Assembly: GCA_965153355.1 (NCBI GenBank)
Contig: OZ231127.1
Location: 92,628,001-92,692,000 of the forward strand
DNA from: Flaccisagitta enflata
Lineage: Eukaryota; Chaetognatha; Sagittoidea; Aphragmophora
Length of the DNA: 64,000 bases
Reading direction: 5' to 3'
The notes beneath the pieces were generated by a model. It saw nothing but the letters and a program-made list of their open reading frames with translations. It had not been told where the DNA came from and ran no database searches. Shown here one piece after another: positions 11,335-22,796 of the stretch. Within the stretch, counting starts at the first letter, position 1, and the number at the start of each line of letters is the position of its first letter. Position numbers and translations under genes: made by a program.

Positions 11335-11486
11335 AATTTCTTTTTTTCATTCTTTCTGTCCCTCTTTCCTTCTTTCTTATTTTCTTTCTTTCTTTCGTTA
11401 TTTCCTTCTTTCTTTCTCTCTCTCATTCTTTATTTCTTTCTTTCCGTCTTTCTTTCTTTCTTTCTTTCCGTCTTTCTTTCGTTCCT

Positions 11487-11529
<43 letters not shown>

Positions 11530-11579
11530 GCCTTTCTTTCTTTCTTTCTTTCTGCCTTTCTTTCTTTCTTTCTTTCTGC

Positions 11580-11617
<38 letters not shown>

Positions 11618-11620
11618 CTC
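11120..11620. repeat. (TTTC)n microsatellite
   Basis: About 500 bases of TTTC with TTCC, TTTT and CTGT variants. All long Ser/Phe/Leu ORFs over it, and the Lys/Glu/Arg ORF on the other strand, are artefacts of the repeat. Confidence 0.95.
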
Positions 11621-11934
11621 AGGCTCTCTTTTCCTCTCTCTGCCCTTCCCTCGTCCTTCCCTCCTTCCTTCCCACCTGCCTGTTTTTACGCCCCCTTTTT
11701 CACTCGAACTCAACCGTCGTGGCCAAAATGAATAACGATTCGACGCTTATCTCAACCCTCAAAGACATCGACACGAGTTTAACTTCGGTTTCGAGAAGGA
11801 TAAATGGAGAAGGGGGTATTGAGGGGGCTGGGGTGTTGGGCAGGGGTATTGAAAGATTCACGCGTTTCTAAAGGTTTTAATTTTAGTTTTGGGGGCAAAA
11901 AGAACTACTAGAACTACTAGGATCGGATTATTCG

Positions 11935-12096
11935 TGGCGAGATTGAATGCACTAACCAATAAGGAGTCCCCAATTTTAGATCACATGACCTGTGTATTAA
12001 CCAATTAGGTCGTTAGTTCAAAAAGTGCATTAAATCTCGCCACCGTCAATCCTTCCCAGCCTTTAAAAGCCAGACCAAAAAGAGAAAGTTTCAGTT
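11935..12096 (+). promoter_or_regulatory. Core promoter with 19-bp inverted repeat, paired CCAAT boxes, TATA and initiator
   Basis: TTTAAAAG starts at 12062 and TCAGTT at 12091. The A of the initiator is 31 bases after the TATA start, the standard distance, and TCAGTY is the arthropod initiator. Upstream, TGGCGAGATTGAATGCACT (11935-11953) is repeated in inverted form at 12024-12042 with one mismatch. Just inside each arm lies an AACCAAT element (11954 and 11999). The ATG is at 12118, a 25-base leader. Confidence 0.6.
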
Positions 12097-12117
12097 CGTG
12101 TTCAAATCCTTATCAAG

Positions 12118-12663
12118 ATGCATGCCCTTCGCGCTTTCAGCTTTTTAATTATTCTCGGCGTCACTGTCTCCCAACGTCTCCTGCCCCCCCGTCGATACGA
12201 TGAGTTGGGGCTGGATGACGACAGCTACGTCAAGGGCGAAGATGACGATGACGACAACTACAACACAACAACAGCAATGACAACTACGACAACTCCATCA
12301 ACGACGACTCAGACAACAACGACTTTGACAACAACGACTTTGACAACAACAAACGAAAACAACAACAACACCAAGAACACGAACAAATTCATCAAACGGG
12401 TAGCGGCGGCCATCAAAGAAGAAATCAAGACGCAGTGGACCCAAGGGGAAATAGGAGGCCTTATTTCCGGCCTAATTTCCATCGTGGCCTTCCTCGTCTT
12501 CTTCATCTATTCAGTGGTCAAATACGTCCAATCGCAAGACCAGCTGACATTTGCCGGCCTGAGGACATTCATGCTCGGTTTATGCCTGGAGCATGTCTTC
12601 AGGATCCGGCCACGACAACATGAAGCCGCCGCCCCTGGACGCCTGGCCATTCAAGCGGCCTAG
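12118..12663 (+). CDS. Single-exon type I membrane protein with Thr-rich stalk
   Basis: 181 aa. Residues 1-19 are a signal peptide (hydrophobic core FSFLIILGVTV). An acidic patch of consecutive Asp follows at 42-46, then a Thr-rich mucin-like stalk at 49-78 (ACA/ACG/ACT codons), an Asn-rich stretch, a basic/amphipathic segment, and a membrane span at about 112-136, then a short tail. ATG choice is supported by the promoter 25 bases upstream. The last ~45 codons are also open in another frame, which would give a Pro/Arg-rich tail ending at 12674, so a one-base error near 12560 is possible. No family is recognised. The design matches the three-exon gene at 14662. Likely a heavily O-glycosylated surface protein. 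Confidence 0.65.
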   Translation: MHALRAFSFLIILGVTVSQRLLPPRRYDELGLDDDSYVKGEDDDDDNYNTTTAMTTTTTPSTTTQTTTTLTTTTLTTTNENNNNTKNTNKFIKRVAAAIKEEIKTQWTQGEIGGLISGLISIVAFLVFFIYSVVKYVQSQDQLTFAGLRTFMLGLCLEHVFRIRPRQHEAAAPGRLAIQAA

Positions 12664-12675
12664 GCGCCGAAGATG

Positions 12676-12770
12676 AGGTGACTCCTCACTAAACAGTCCA
12701 AGACGCCCCAATCGCCCTTTTTAGGGCGTCCCACACTTAGATAACACATAATGGTTATTCGGAGTGTGGG
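12676..12770 (+). other. Run of short hairpins after the membrane-protein gene
   Basis: Three inverted repeats follow the stop: GAGG/CCTC (12676-12688), GACGCCC/GGGCGTC (12702-12730) with an inner GCCC/GGGC, and CCCACACT/AGTGTGGG (about 12730-12769). They could shape the 3' end of the mRNA. I found no AATAAA close by. Confidence 0.4.
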
Positions 12771-12942
12771 GTTAACTAATTTAGAAAGAATACCTAAGAA
12801 ATATTGGTACTTGTAGGCACATTTTTGTAGCCTAACTTTGTAGCATCATTTAGTCACGCGTCATACGTTATTAGGATTCTTTTTTGTCTTGTTTCCGCGC
12901 CACATAAATTTTCAAGGGTCATAAAAAGATAAGAATTGAAGT

Positions 12943-13028
<86 letters not shown>

Positions 13029-13299
13029 CGAGAGCGAGAGCGAGAGAGAAAGAGCGAGAGCGAGAGCGAGAGCGAGAGCGAGAGCGAGAGCGAGAGCGAG
13101 AGAAAAGAATACATACAATATCATTTGCCGGTTGCCGGTTGCCGGCTTCCCGTTGCTAAGAAACGAGAGAGAGAGAGAGAAAGAAAGAAATAAGGTTGCC
13201 GGTTGCCGGCTTCCCGTTGCTAAGAAACGAGAGAGAGAGAGAGAGAAAGAAAGAAATAAGAAATGAAGATACCGGTTGAGAGCGTGAGAGCCGGAGAGC

Positions 13300-13380
<81 letters not shown>

Positions 13381-13384
13381 CGAG
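12943..13384. repeat. (GA)n / GAGC tracts with a duplicated 60-bp unit between
   Basis: GA and GAGAGC runs at 12943-13110 and 13300-13384 flank two near-identical copies of a unit beginning GTTGCCGGCTTCCCGTTGC (about 13136 and 13196), each ending in its own short GA and GAAA run. Confidence 0.9.
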
Positions 13385-14661
13385 TTATCGGCCCAAAAGT
13401 CAAGAAACACACAAGTAGCTTTCAACAATTTCATACACTCAAAAGAGAGACATGTGTGTCCCGCGTGAACCGGGGTACACGAGAGACTTGTGCGCACTTA
13501 TCAGATATTTTCGAGGGTCCTCAACGAATATCTTACGTTGTAGCAAGTAACGCGGGGTCACAATGTAGTGCCGGCGGGTGAGCAATAGCTTTTACCTTTT
13601 TGAACTAAAATCACTCCCACTCTCAAACATACTTAAAAAATATTTAAAACATTTCTAACCTTTTTTTCAAAATTTATGACCCGCATCATAACTACGGACC
13701 AACTTACCAAAAAAACCTCCTATTTAGTGGGCGTTGATTTCTTCATTCTTTCTCCAAGAATCTAAGATAAGATATTTGTGAATCTGTAGGGACTGTTCTA
13801 ATTTGCATATTGTGGCAAAAATATTACTATAAGCAATATATAAATATAAACGTTTTATACAAAATTTAAAAAGCGAAAGTAAAACTTGTTCTTCTATATG
13901 CCACTATTTTGTAAATAAACAAAAAAATTATGATATCCATAAATTTTTACTAAGCAAAAACAAAATATTAGCTTTTTTTTCACAACATAGGCTTCCTAGC
14001 AATGATAATAGCGATAATACTATTAATGAGTGTAAGTGTCAAACACAAAATCACAATCACTAAGCATCAGGCGCCATTGCATTATCGTCTGACTTCTTAG
14101 ATACTAAGTCTTTAACAGGAGTACAGGTTGGCAATGCCATCCGTTAATGTATTTCCTAAGTAATACTATAACTATTTAAATTTGTATGAACACACACCAT
14201 CATACTTATCAACGAGTAACAAATTTTAGTCAAAATTATGACTCAACTTTATGTCAAAACTCAACACCCATCCTATCCCCTCTTTTCCATGATTTCACGC
14301 ATTTTTTTTACTTATTAACGAATATGTAAAAGTCTCATGTTGAGTTCTGTCTGTCCGTTGGTATATTCATGTTTGCAGAATAAGGAGACAACCTTGCTTA
14401 CAGTTTAGATACTAGAATGCATAATGCAGCATGTGGGTGTATAATGCAGCATGTTTGAGTAGGAAAATATATCTATGTAGGTAAAGGGACCAAAATATCA
14501 TGCCCACCCGTACTCACATACTGCTAGCCCGCGTGACTTTGTTTTCGAGACTCAATTTTATGTGTGAGACAAAAGCATCTGTTTTTGCGTAGAAAATTAT
14601 CCGCACTCATTCCTTTTCAATTCTTTTTCTCTTTCCGTTCATTCCATGAAAAACTTTAATC
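13385..14661. other. AT-rich non-coding interval
   Basis: No ORF, splice pair or known repeat that I can support. A few Helentron-like fragments (GTAACGCGGGGTCACAATGT near 13545) are visible. Confidence 0.5.
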
Positions 14662-16094
14662 ATGGAAACCAACTCATTATCATTCCTCGTCCTTATTGTC
14701 ATTATTGACATGACATCATGTCAATACATCGGTAAAATCATGTGAAAAACCAATTATACATCAGCAAGCCTGTTGGTGTAATATTTCATTAGTCGCATAC
14801 TACCCGACTGTACAACCCCTTCTGTCAGTCCATAAATGCGAGGCTACGTCTGTCCGTCAGTCTACTAATCATTCATTCATCCCGTAGGTCCATATATATG
14901 TGCGGATTTCTGTATGTCTATCTGTATGTCCATTTGTATGTCCATCTCGAAGCTTTTTCTAAAGACCGGATTATTGCTGGCGACCCAAAGTGTAATTTTT
15001 TGTTAATCAAAAAATAATAGCAGATTCAGCGTTTTCCTTCTACCGCCTAAATTCCCTTATGCACCGTAACGTTATTTCCTTGTTAAAGTCGTTACAACAT
15101 TAGGACGTGCGTTCACGAACCGGATTGAAGGAGCCTTTCCTTAACATTTTTTGACCAATCATGAAAAAGAAGTTTTTCACATGATTTTTACACCCTAAAC
15201 ATCATAAACACCATAGACTGCTCGGCCACGCCGTGGCTTTGTGATTACGACCTACCGACCGACCCACCAACCAACCCACCAACCAACCGACCGACCAACC
15301 GACCGACCGACCGACCGACCGAAAAAAACTCTACTGAAGTGAAAACAACGGCCACAACAACAACAAAGACGGCGAATCCAGGCGAACTCTTTTCAACGAC
15401 CACTTCTATGGTAAAATCAACAGAGAAACAACAACAACCTGACAAAACAAAAACAACTGACAAAACAAAAACAACGGAAACAACAGGAACAACCGAAACT
15501 GAGAAAAAAACAACCACACAAGAATACGACAAGAAATCAACAAAACAACCAGAAAAAACAACAGAGAAACAAAAACTGAATGAAACTGTTTCGACAACAA
15601 AAACAACAACAAAACAAACTGATAGTACTACCAACGCGCCAACAGAAAAAGTCAACATTAAAGATGCGATCGACCACGCAAACAATTACATGGACACGTT
15701 CTTAAAACAAATAAGTCATTTTGAGGCCGTCCCATCATTGCTAATATGTGTCCTTTTTTTCACTACAACGTCCACATTGGCATTGATTTTCCTCATCTAC
15801 AAGAAATTTGTGAAAAAACATCCGTCAACATCAACAAATCAGCCCCCTTCAAGAGGTATATTTCTTTTTCACTGCAAAACGTTGCTCTTTCTTTTTTTTT
15901 TTGCCCACTCACATCCGCCCTCTACCGAAGCCATTTATAAACTGACACTGAAATACATTCAAACAATAAACCAGGATAAGCCTTCCTTTACTTGTTTTCA
16001 TGTGCGTCTTTCTACTGTCTTCTTGTCTGTCTTTCTTTCTTTCTCTCTTTCTGTCTGTTTTTCTGTAAATCTTTCTGTTTGTCTTTGTCCGTCT

Positions 16095-16125
<31 letters not shown>

Positions 16126-17710
16126 ACTCGCTCACTCACTCGGTCACTCTCTCTCTCTCTCTCTCTCTCTCTCAATCTCTCTCGTTCGCTCGCTCACTCT
16201 TTCTTACTCGCTCACTCGCTCGCTCACTCTCACTCTTTACACATGCCTCAATGTCTTCTCCTTAAATCCACTGTTTTTTCGGGTGGCTCGCAATGAACCA
16301 CCGGTCAAAAATTGGTGAACTCCCAAACATGGATTCGCAGATGGCTTGATATTTGCTTTCTAATGAATGCCAGCGTTAGCCGACACACATAGCAAAGTTA
16401 ATACCCAACAATCTTTGGTTCCAAGGGGTTCTTAGATACAAAATTTCAGTGATCATTTTTGGTTCTCGAAATTTTTTTGTACCTTAAATTGCCTTCTACA
16501 TCTGTCAACATCTATACTATAAAATGTTACTTTTCATGTGATATAAAATAAAATATTCTCTAAAGATGAAAAAAAATGAACATTGAGACATAATAAAACA
16601 GGGTTATAATAACGCGTATCTCAATTATCAAACATATGTCTCCTGTATTTAACTATAAAACTAAAACCAACCATTTCATAAGAACTTTTCTATCATTATG
16701 CAAATGGACCCAACAGCCTCGATCTGGCGACGAACAAAAGGGAAAAAAAAAGAAAGAAAAATGTAAAAAAATAGAAAAGGAAAAAATTTTTCGCAAACTT
16801 CCAAATGCTTATCACTGATCCACCACTTGAGATGTCGTTGAGGCTAATCCCACTCAAACGAGAGGAAGACAAAGAGCGAGTGAGAGATACATACATACAA
16901 ATAGAGGGATAAAATGGAGAGACAAGGAGAGCTACATATATATAAATATTCATTCTGACAGGTGACGTGGAGAATGGCGGTGGTTCTGCTTTGGAAATGT
17001 CAAACCTTAATCGGGGTCACCTACGATGCAGCAAGAAGTACCCCTACGGACACACTGCCACGCCATCACCCATTACCAGAAGATTTCCCATGTCAACGTT
17101 TGCCCCCCAGGAGCAAACAGATATCCAAACGAGATCTAAAAAGGAGGATAGATCTACGCTTCATGATGAGAGGAAAAAAGAAATTTCTTCTCCCATCAAT
17201 CAGCTGCCCATTCGAGATGAAATTTCTGGGTTGGAAGGGGCCCTGTCCTTACCTACTCCGAACCTTGACCTCTCAACTGGGTTGGAAGGGGCCCTGTCCT
17301 TACCTACTCCGAACCTTGACCTCTCAACTGGGTTGGAAGGGGCCCTGTCCTTACCTACTCCGAAATTTGACCTCACAACTCGTCCACTCCCCGATGTACC
17401 GGTTGAAAAGGCTACCATGTTCCGGAAACGTAGAGCTCCACGCCCACCCCCATCGAAGGCCAGTCTCCAACCCATTTCTGAGATAGCGCCTCCATACGGA
17501 TTTCGAAACAAATCTCGCCCGACATCTGTTCTCAATGAAGGATTTTACATAGAACCATCCGAAATTGATCAATCTAAACGGTCTCATTTAGAATTAACCC
17601 ATGACCTTCCGGCTAGCAAAGTGTATGGTTTCGGAGATATGACTGAGCATACAGGAGAAGGTGACCATCCCAAGGCTCAATACCCAACTACGGTTACCAC
17701 TCATATGTAA
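14662..17710 (+). CDS. Three-exon type I membrane protein with Thr-rich stalk and Pro-rich tail
   Basis: Exon 1 (14662-14731) is a signal peptide (SFLVLIVII core, likely cut near TSC|QYI) with donor GTAAAA, phase 1. Exon 2 (15340-15855; an acceptor at 15381|15382 also fits the phase) encodes a Thr/Lys-rich stalk and a membrane span (about residues 154-177) followed by basic residues. Its donor GTATAT is phase 1. Exon 3 (16962-17710) starts after TTCTGACAG and is phase 1. It encodes a cytoplasmic tail with three 17-residue repeats containing GLEGALSLPTPNLDLS and a polyproline segment (PRPPPSK) of SH3-ligand type. The total is 445 codons including the stop. All phases agree. Intron 1 ends in a (CCGA)n microsatellite and intron 2 carries a CT tract. 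I recognise no family. It is probably a mucin-like surface receptor or adhesion protein, and the design matches the gene at 12118. Confidence 0.6.
14788..15320 (+). mobile_element. Decayed Helentron-like fragments and (CCGA)n tract in intron 1
   Basis: A head-like block AGTCGCATACTACCCGACTG with TGTCAGTCC and GTCCGTCAGTC units starts at 14788. A separate CCGA/CCAA tetranucleotide tract at 15250-15320 lies just before the exon 2 acceptor. Confidence 0.4.
16020..16240. repeat. CT-rich compound microsatellite in intron 2
   Basis: TTTC, TCTG, (CT)n and CTCACTCG units. The plus- and minus-strand ORFs here are repeat artefacts. Confidence 0.85.
17228..17380 (+). repeat. 51-bp coding tandem repeat, three copies
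   Basis: The unit starts GGGTTGGAAGGGGCCCTGTC. Copies 1 and 2 are identical; the third diverges at its end. It encodes 17 residues per copy in the cytoplasmic tail of the gene at 14662. Confidence 0.9.
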
Positions 17711-17767
17711 TCTATGATTCAAAGCGACTTTAAACCTGCTGTCTTTGTCTGTAAATCACTTTTTTCA

Positions 17768-17910
17768 AGTCGCGTGCTACAAAACTCTACACATCTCTTT
17801 GTCGGTCCGTCCGTCGGTCCGTCGCTTATTCTATCCGTCTGTGACCCCTGCCCAACGGCAAGCCAATATATGAGCCATTAATCCTGCCTTGGAAGCATTA
17901 TGTCACTAGC
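17768..17910 (+). mobile_element. Degenerate Helentron-like short element
   Basis: AAGTCGCGTGC head, CTCTACACATCTCTTTGTCGG, GTCC/GTCG tract, and GACCCCTGCCCAAC. The tail is decayed. Confidence 0.5.
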
Positions 17911-17919
17911 TATCCTACT

Positions 17920-18775
17920 CTGTCCAAATGTCTGTCTTTTTTCATCTGTCCTTTTTAACTGTCACTGCCCAAACAAATCATGGATTTTTTTTCACGGCGA
18001 TGGTCACCTTTAATTACTTAGCACATCTGATCAATTTTTTTTTTTTGATTCTAAACGGCAAACAAATCCCTTCTACAAAAATCATTAGCCCGATCCACAC
18101 GTGAATATCTCTTAACAGATAAGTTGCCCTTTCGACTTCTTGAGACTCTCAGCGATCTTCCTTATCTTTGAGGCAAAGACATATACATGAAAATAACTAA
18201 CACCAATTCTCCTTTTGTATGCTTCTCTTCCTCTGTTTTCAATGTTCACGAGAAACACGTCAAGAAAAAATTTGCATAAAGTTGTATGAGCAAAAACATG
18301 TGTGAATACTGTTATGACAGCTTTTATTCAAAATTGTAAAACAACAGTGAAATCAACGATGTCATGGTAATGTGCACGAGTATTTTCATTAACAAAAAAT
18401 CATAATACAATTCATTTATCATCATACATGGTACAAATCATTCTATTATTCGATTGCTGCTTCAGAGCTAACAAAACGGGAAATCTACCAAATTATCCAA
18501 TGAACTATGACTGAGACACTCTAGTTCTCATGAGCATGGATCACGCTGCTTGATGACTTGATACTGTATTCATGACAACAGTATGCAAGGCTTGGAGCAT
18601 CGTGGTTCGATCTTGCCTCTTGCAATTTCACTCATGCACAATATTTGCAGGGCTGCCACTCCGGCCGTGCCCGCTTTTCCCTTAGTTATTTTAGATATTT
18701 TGTGATTCTGATAGTTTGATACAGCTCAGGATATGCAATAGGTACTAAATCAGCCTCATCGAATTTGCGAATTTG

Positions 18776-18780
<5 letters not shown>
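17920..18780. other. Non-coding interval, no feature seen
   Basis: No supportable ORF or repeat. A GGTTCGATC at 18604 resembles a pol III B box, but no A box or tRNA fold goes with it. Confidence 0.4.
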
Positions 18781-19035
<255 letters not shown>

Positions 19036-19329
19036 TTCTAAATTTTTCACTTTCTTATCTACCTCAAATCTCTTATCTCTAAGTACCCACTCGAAATCGT
19101 CCTGCCAAGCTATCCTTCTTTACTACTGACATAGGATGAATAATTGACAAATTGACTAATTGACCGGGTTGTCGATAAGTTGATGGATGCAAGAGTAACC
19201 GAAATCCACCTATGACGAATATAAAACTTAAGTCATATTCTGTCTTTTTATTTCTACATTAGCAATATCAAAAATCCGTCTATACATTGCAGATAGCTCA
19301 AGATCATTAGAAATAAGCCTACTGCATTT

Positions 19330-19546
19330 AGACTAATGTAAAAAAAAAAACCCAAAATCTGGATTGGAAAAAGAAAACAGAAAAACATTCTTGTTTCGAG
19401 CAGTACGCAATTCAACTAAGTAAGCAGGTATCATTTGATATATGTTTGTTTTAAAAAGGCAATTTAAGATATGATCATGAATTATTGCAGATGATAGATG
19501 TAATTCTTTAGTTCCTTGACACCCGTTATTGCGGGGTACAACTGTA
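19330..19546 (+). mobile_element. Right end of a pogo/Tigger-like element
   Basis: ACCCGTTATTGCGGGGTACAACTG followed by TA at 19545 is the right terminal repeat of the family with complete copies at 30792 and 37290. The left end is not clear. Confidence 0.5.
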
Positions 19547-19869
19547 TGCCCATCGCCCACCCATGAAAGAGGCTGTCAATGTGTCATATATTTTCCTTCA
19601 TTTCTCGTTTGTAAAAAGAGGTGAAAAAAAACCACGTTTTCTCAAGGCAGCGACTGAGACTACTTCTATATTCATGCAAATTCATGCTTGGTTGCTCGCT
19701 TTGTTAACTTGTAAATATTTTAATATCTACAACGACAAGATGAGAATCTGATTAGTCATGGCTCTTGGGAACACAGCTTTTACACAAAAACGTGTACGCC
19801 ATGTCTTTATACATCATGAACCAGGCGTTCATATTTTGGAGGCGCGGGGCGCGCCGCGCCTCGGAACAA

Positions 19870-20075
19870 GAGGAAGCTTGTCGGAAGGGGAGGAAGGAGA
19901 GAAAAGGAAAAAAAAGAAAAGGAAGGAAAGGAAGGAAAGGAAGAAAGAGAAGGAGGAAAGAAAAAAAGAAACAAGGCCAGATACACGGCAATCCAGTCAC
20001 GGACAGTTGGGCAGGAGCAGTAATGCGAAAACCGCTCGGAATTCAAAGAGGGGAGAGAGAGAGAGAGAAATTAAA
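19870..20075. repeat. AAGG/AAAG-rich segment with Helentron tail
   Basis: Purine-rich GGAAGGAAAGAAAA units, then ACAAGGCCAGATACACGG, the complement of a Helentron-like 3' end. Confidence 0.6.
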
Positions 20076-20089
20076 TCATCAAAAACAAT

Positions 20090-20620
20090 TTAAAGTATTT
20101 TCAGAAAAATCATTTATGAAGATTTTCAAAAAATCGTTGATTCTAGACCAATCCCAGATTTGTATCTCATACAGTTTAGAAGCAAGAGCTCTGCAAAGAT
20201 AAGCACTATTTTGCTAAAATGCATTTTTACATAGGGATTCAAAACTGAAATGGGTAATGTTTTCATTCAAACTAAAGCCCTTTCTAAACCAAAAAAGAAC
20301 TTTCAAAGGGGTTTTAAACGGTCTTAAATTTTAACCACTTATCTTTAGATTCATTAGCAATATCAATCATTTAAAAGTGCGGCTTTTTTTGATCCGCATG
20401 AGAAAAAATACTTAGGATTTTTAAGTTAATATTTGAACCAGAGTATCCTAATTGGTCATACTTAAAGTAGAAATCAAGGACAGTTAAAATGATTTCCATA
20501 CATGGCCAAAATGTTCATCTAAAAAGAAACCAAAAAATAATTTATCGACAAAGTTGTGTTCAAAGATGGCAGATGGGCTCGCTGCCAGAACTATAGATTG
20601 AACTCGAAGTGCTTGTGGAT
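20090..20620. mobile_element. Fragment of a foldback family shared with 42960 and 53267
   Basis: It contains TTTGAACCAGAGTATC and TTGGTCATACT followed by TTTCCATACATGGCC, also present at 42985-43070. It also has AAAGTGCGGCTTTTTTTGAT, which is the right end of the element at 53267-53669. Confidence 0.5.
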
Positions 20621-20846
20621 GCCTTTAAACCATGGGGGGGGGGCAACTCAATTAAAACCGGCCTAAATCTTTTAAGCGACTTTAAAACGTCTAAAGACAG
20701 ATAAACAGACAGACTGAAAAGTTACTTCAAGAGTTGCATAGCACAGGACAAAAAATGGCATGTCGGAAACTTAATGAGAGAAAATTGTGCGCCTCGGAAG
20801 ATTTGCAAAATATGAACGCCTGTCATGAACGCTACCGATGCTTTTT

Positions 20847-20940
20847 GGGCAGCGGCCCCGAAGGGCTCGATGACCCATGCTTTCACACATATGGGGAGTT
20901 TTTTCCTACTCATATGTGTGAAAGCACTGCCCTGCACCCT
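20847..20940. mobile_element. Array-less family C copy with a 15-bp hairpin
   Basis: GGGCAGCGGCCCCGAAGGGC then GATGACCCATGCTTTCACACATATG, a short spacer, and CATATGTGTGAAAGC, the exact complement. Compared with 55640-56042, the minisatellite between the inverted inner ends is missing. Confidence 0.65.
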
Positions 20941-21140
20941 CACTCAATCTGAGTCACAAACTACTTCACACTACAAGCCAAAACACGGAATGAGTTAAGG
21001 TAGAATAATCGTCTCTCACTTTGATTGTTTTTGGGTCATTGTGGTGTGTACAATATGAATCTAAAGGAAACTAAATCACTTTTGGGGCGCTTTTTGAAAT
21101 ATATGGCAAGATGGTGTAAATTTAGTACATTCGAGTGCTT

Positions 21141-21312
21141 TGCAGTTCATTTGATATGTCACACTATATATTTTTGAAAAAGAAATAAAAAGTTAATTTT
21201 TTTATCATATTGCTATAAAATACATTCATTTTTAATGATTTTGTAAAAAAATAAGCTTTTACTTCTTTTTCAAAAGTATATAGTGTGACATATCAAACGA
21301 ACCGCAAGCCAC
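21141..21312. mobile_element. Foldback MITE, about 170 bp
   Basis: Arms of about 45 bases, TTTGATATGTCACACTATAT on the left and its near-exact complement on the right at 21277-21297, around an AT-rich centre. Confidence 0.7.
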
Positions 21313-21849
21313 CATGTGCGATCAATGAATCACTAGTAACTTGTTCTTTGTATCTTTATTATCATGTATCTATCTTCCTTACTTATTCACTAAACCATGA
21401 GGAAATAGACGAGTGAGCAAGACCATTAATGGAGCGAGCAAGTGCGCAAGTTTAGGAGAGTGCTGTGGATCGATTGAACATGGCGAGTGACCGAATGGGC
21501 CGTTGTTTGGGTGAAGCAACACACCCTCATTGCGACTTATACGCTCTCCCTCTCCTCGTTCTATCATGACTTGGAAGCAAATGTGTATGTTTGGCTATTT
21601 GTCACAACATTGCAGTTCTTTGCATCTTTCAAGATTCCAATTCCACGGTTTAACGGCTTCTTTAAATGTCGTTAAGAGTAAGAAGGGGAGCGCCATTATT
21701 GCCTCTACCTTGCTCCTCCTCCACCTCTTCTCCCCCCTCCACCTCTGCCTCCGCCTACTACTCTGCCTTCGCCTACACTACAGCCACCAATTTAGCCTTC
21801 ATTTCTGCCGCCTCCTTAGGAAATGAAACCAGCATCGCCTATTGATTAG

Positions 21850-22130
21850 CTGCGCCATAGCACCTCTATAACTATCTCTGTCTGTCGGTCGGTCAGTTGG
21901 TCGGTCGGTCGGTCATGCTTGAGTTGAAAATCACTAAAAGAAGCAAAAATCACAGGAAATGTTTCAGAAATATGATATGATGATTTTTTTGGTGCGCCAT
22001 AGCACCTCTTTAAGAGGCTCTGACCGTCCGTCCGTCTGTCCGTTGGTCACGCTCGAATGAAAAATCGCTAAAAATGTTTGTAATCAATGGAAAGCTCATT
22101 TCGTTCATCATTGATGATACTTGTCATTTC
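21850..22130 (+). mobile_element. Two Helentron-like heads of the GCGCCATAGCACC type
   Basis: Each starts with GCGCCATAGCACCTCT (21852 and 21992), then CTATAA or TTAAGAGG, TCTGTC/TCTGACCG and a GTCG/GTCC tract. Confidence 0.6.
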
Positions 22131-22154
22131 ATCCACTAAATTAATCAGCTAAGG

Positions 22155-22535
22155 TTAGGTCTGATAGAGCTAGGGATAGGTCTGATAGAGCTGGTGATAG
22201 GTCGGATAGGTCTAATAGAGCTGGAGAGAGGTCTGATAGAGCTCGGGATAGGTCTGATAGAGCTTGGCTTAGGTCTGATAGAGCTCAGGATAGGTCTGAT
22301 AGAGCTAAGAATAGGTCTGATAGAGCTAGGGATAGGTCTGATAGAGCTAGGGATAGGTCTGATAGAGCTAGGGATAGGTCTTATAGAGCTAGGGATAAGT
22401 TCTATAGAGCTCCGGATAGGTCTGATAGAGCTGGTGTTAGGTCAGATAGGTCTGATAGAGCTCAGGATAGGTCTGATAAAGCTAGGGATAGGTCTGATAT
22501 AGCTAGGAATAGGTCTGATGAAGCCAGGGATAGTT
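22155..22535 (+). repeat. 21-bp minisatellite
   Basis: About 18 copies of GGTCTGATAGAGCTAGGGAT plus A, with point variants. The 102-codon ORF across it is a product of the 21-bp period. Confidence 0.9.
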
Positions 22536-22637
22536 CTAAGAATTATTAACGCCCGACGCGCCGTCTTGGCCCGTGTATCCGACCTTGTTGATCGCCGAAA
22601 CTATCCCTAAAATCTACCCTCATTCGCCTTCGCAAGG

Positions 22638-22789
<152 letters not shown>

Positions 22790-22796
22790 ATATGTG

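Noticed and set aside
11083-11871. 262-aa Ser/Phe/Leu ORF
   Set aside because: A product of the TTTC microsatellite.
15245-15685. 146-aa minus-strand ORF rich in Val and Ser
   Set aside because: The antisense of the Thr-rich stalk exon. The plus strand has matching exons on both sides.
18540-18640. Possible tRNA or tRNA-derived SINE
   Set aside because: Only a B-box-like GGTTCGATC is present. No A box at the right distance and no cloverleaf.
22194-22502. 102-aa ORF of GLIELGI repeats
   Set aside because: Explained by the 21-bp minisatellite period. No signal for expression.
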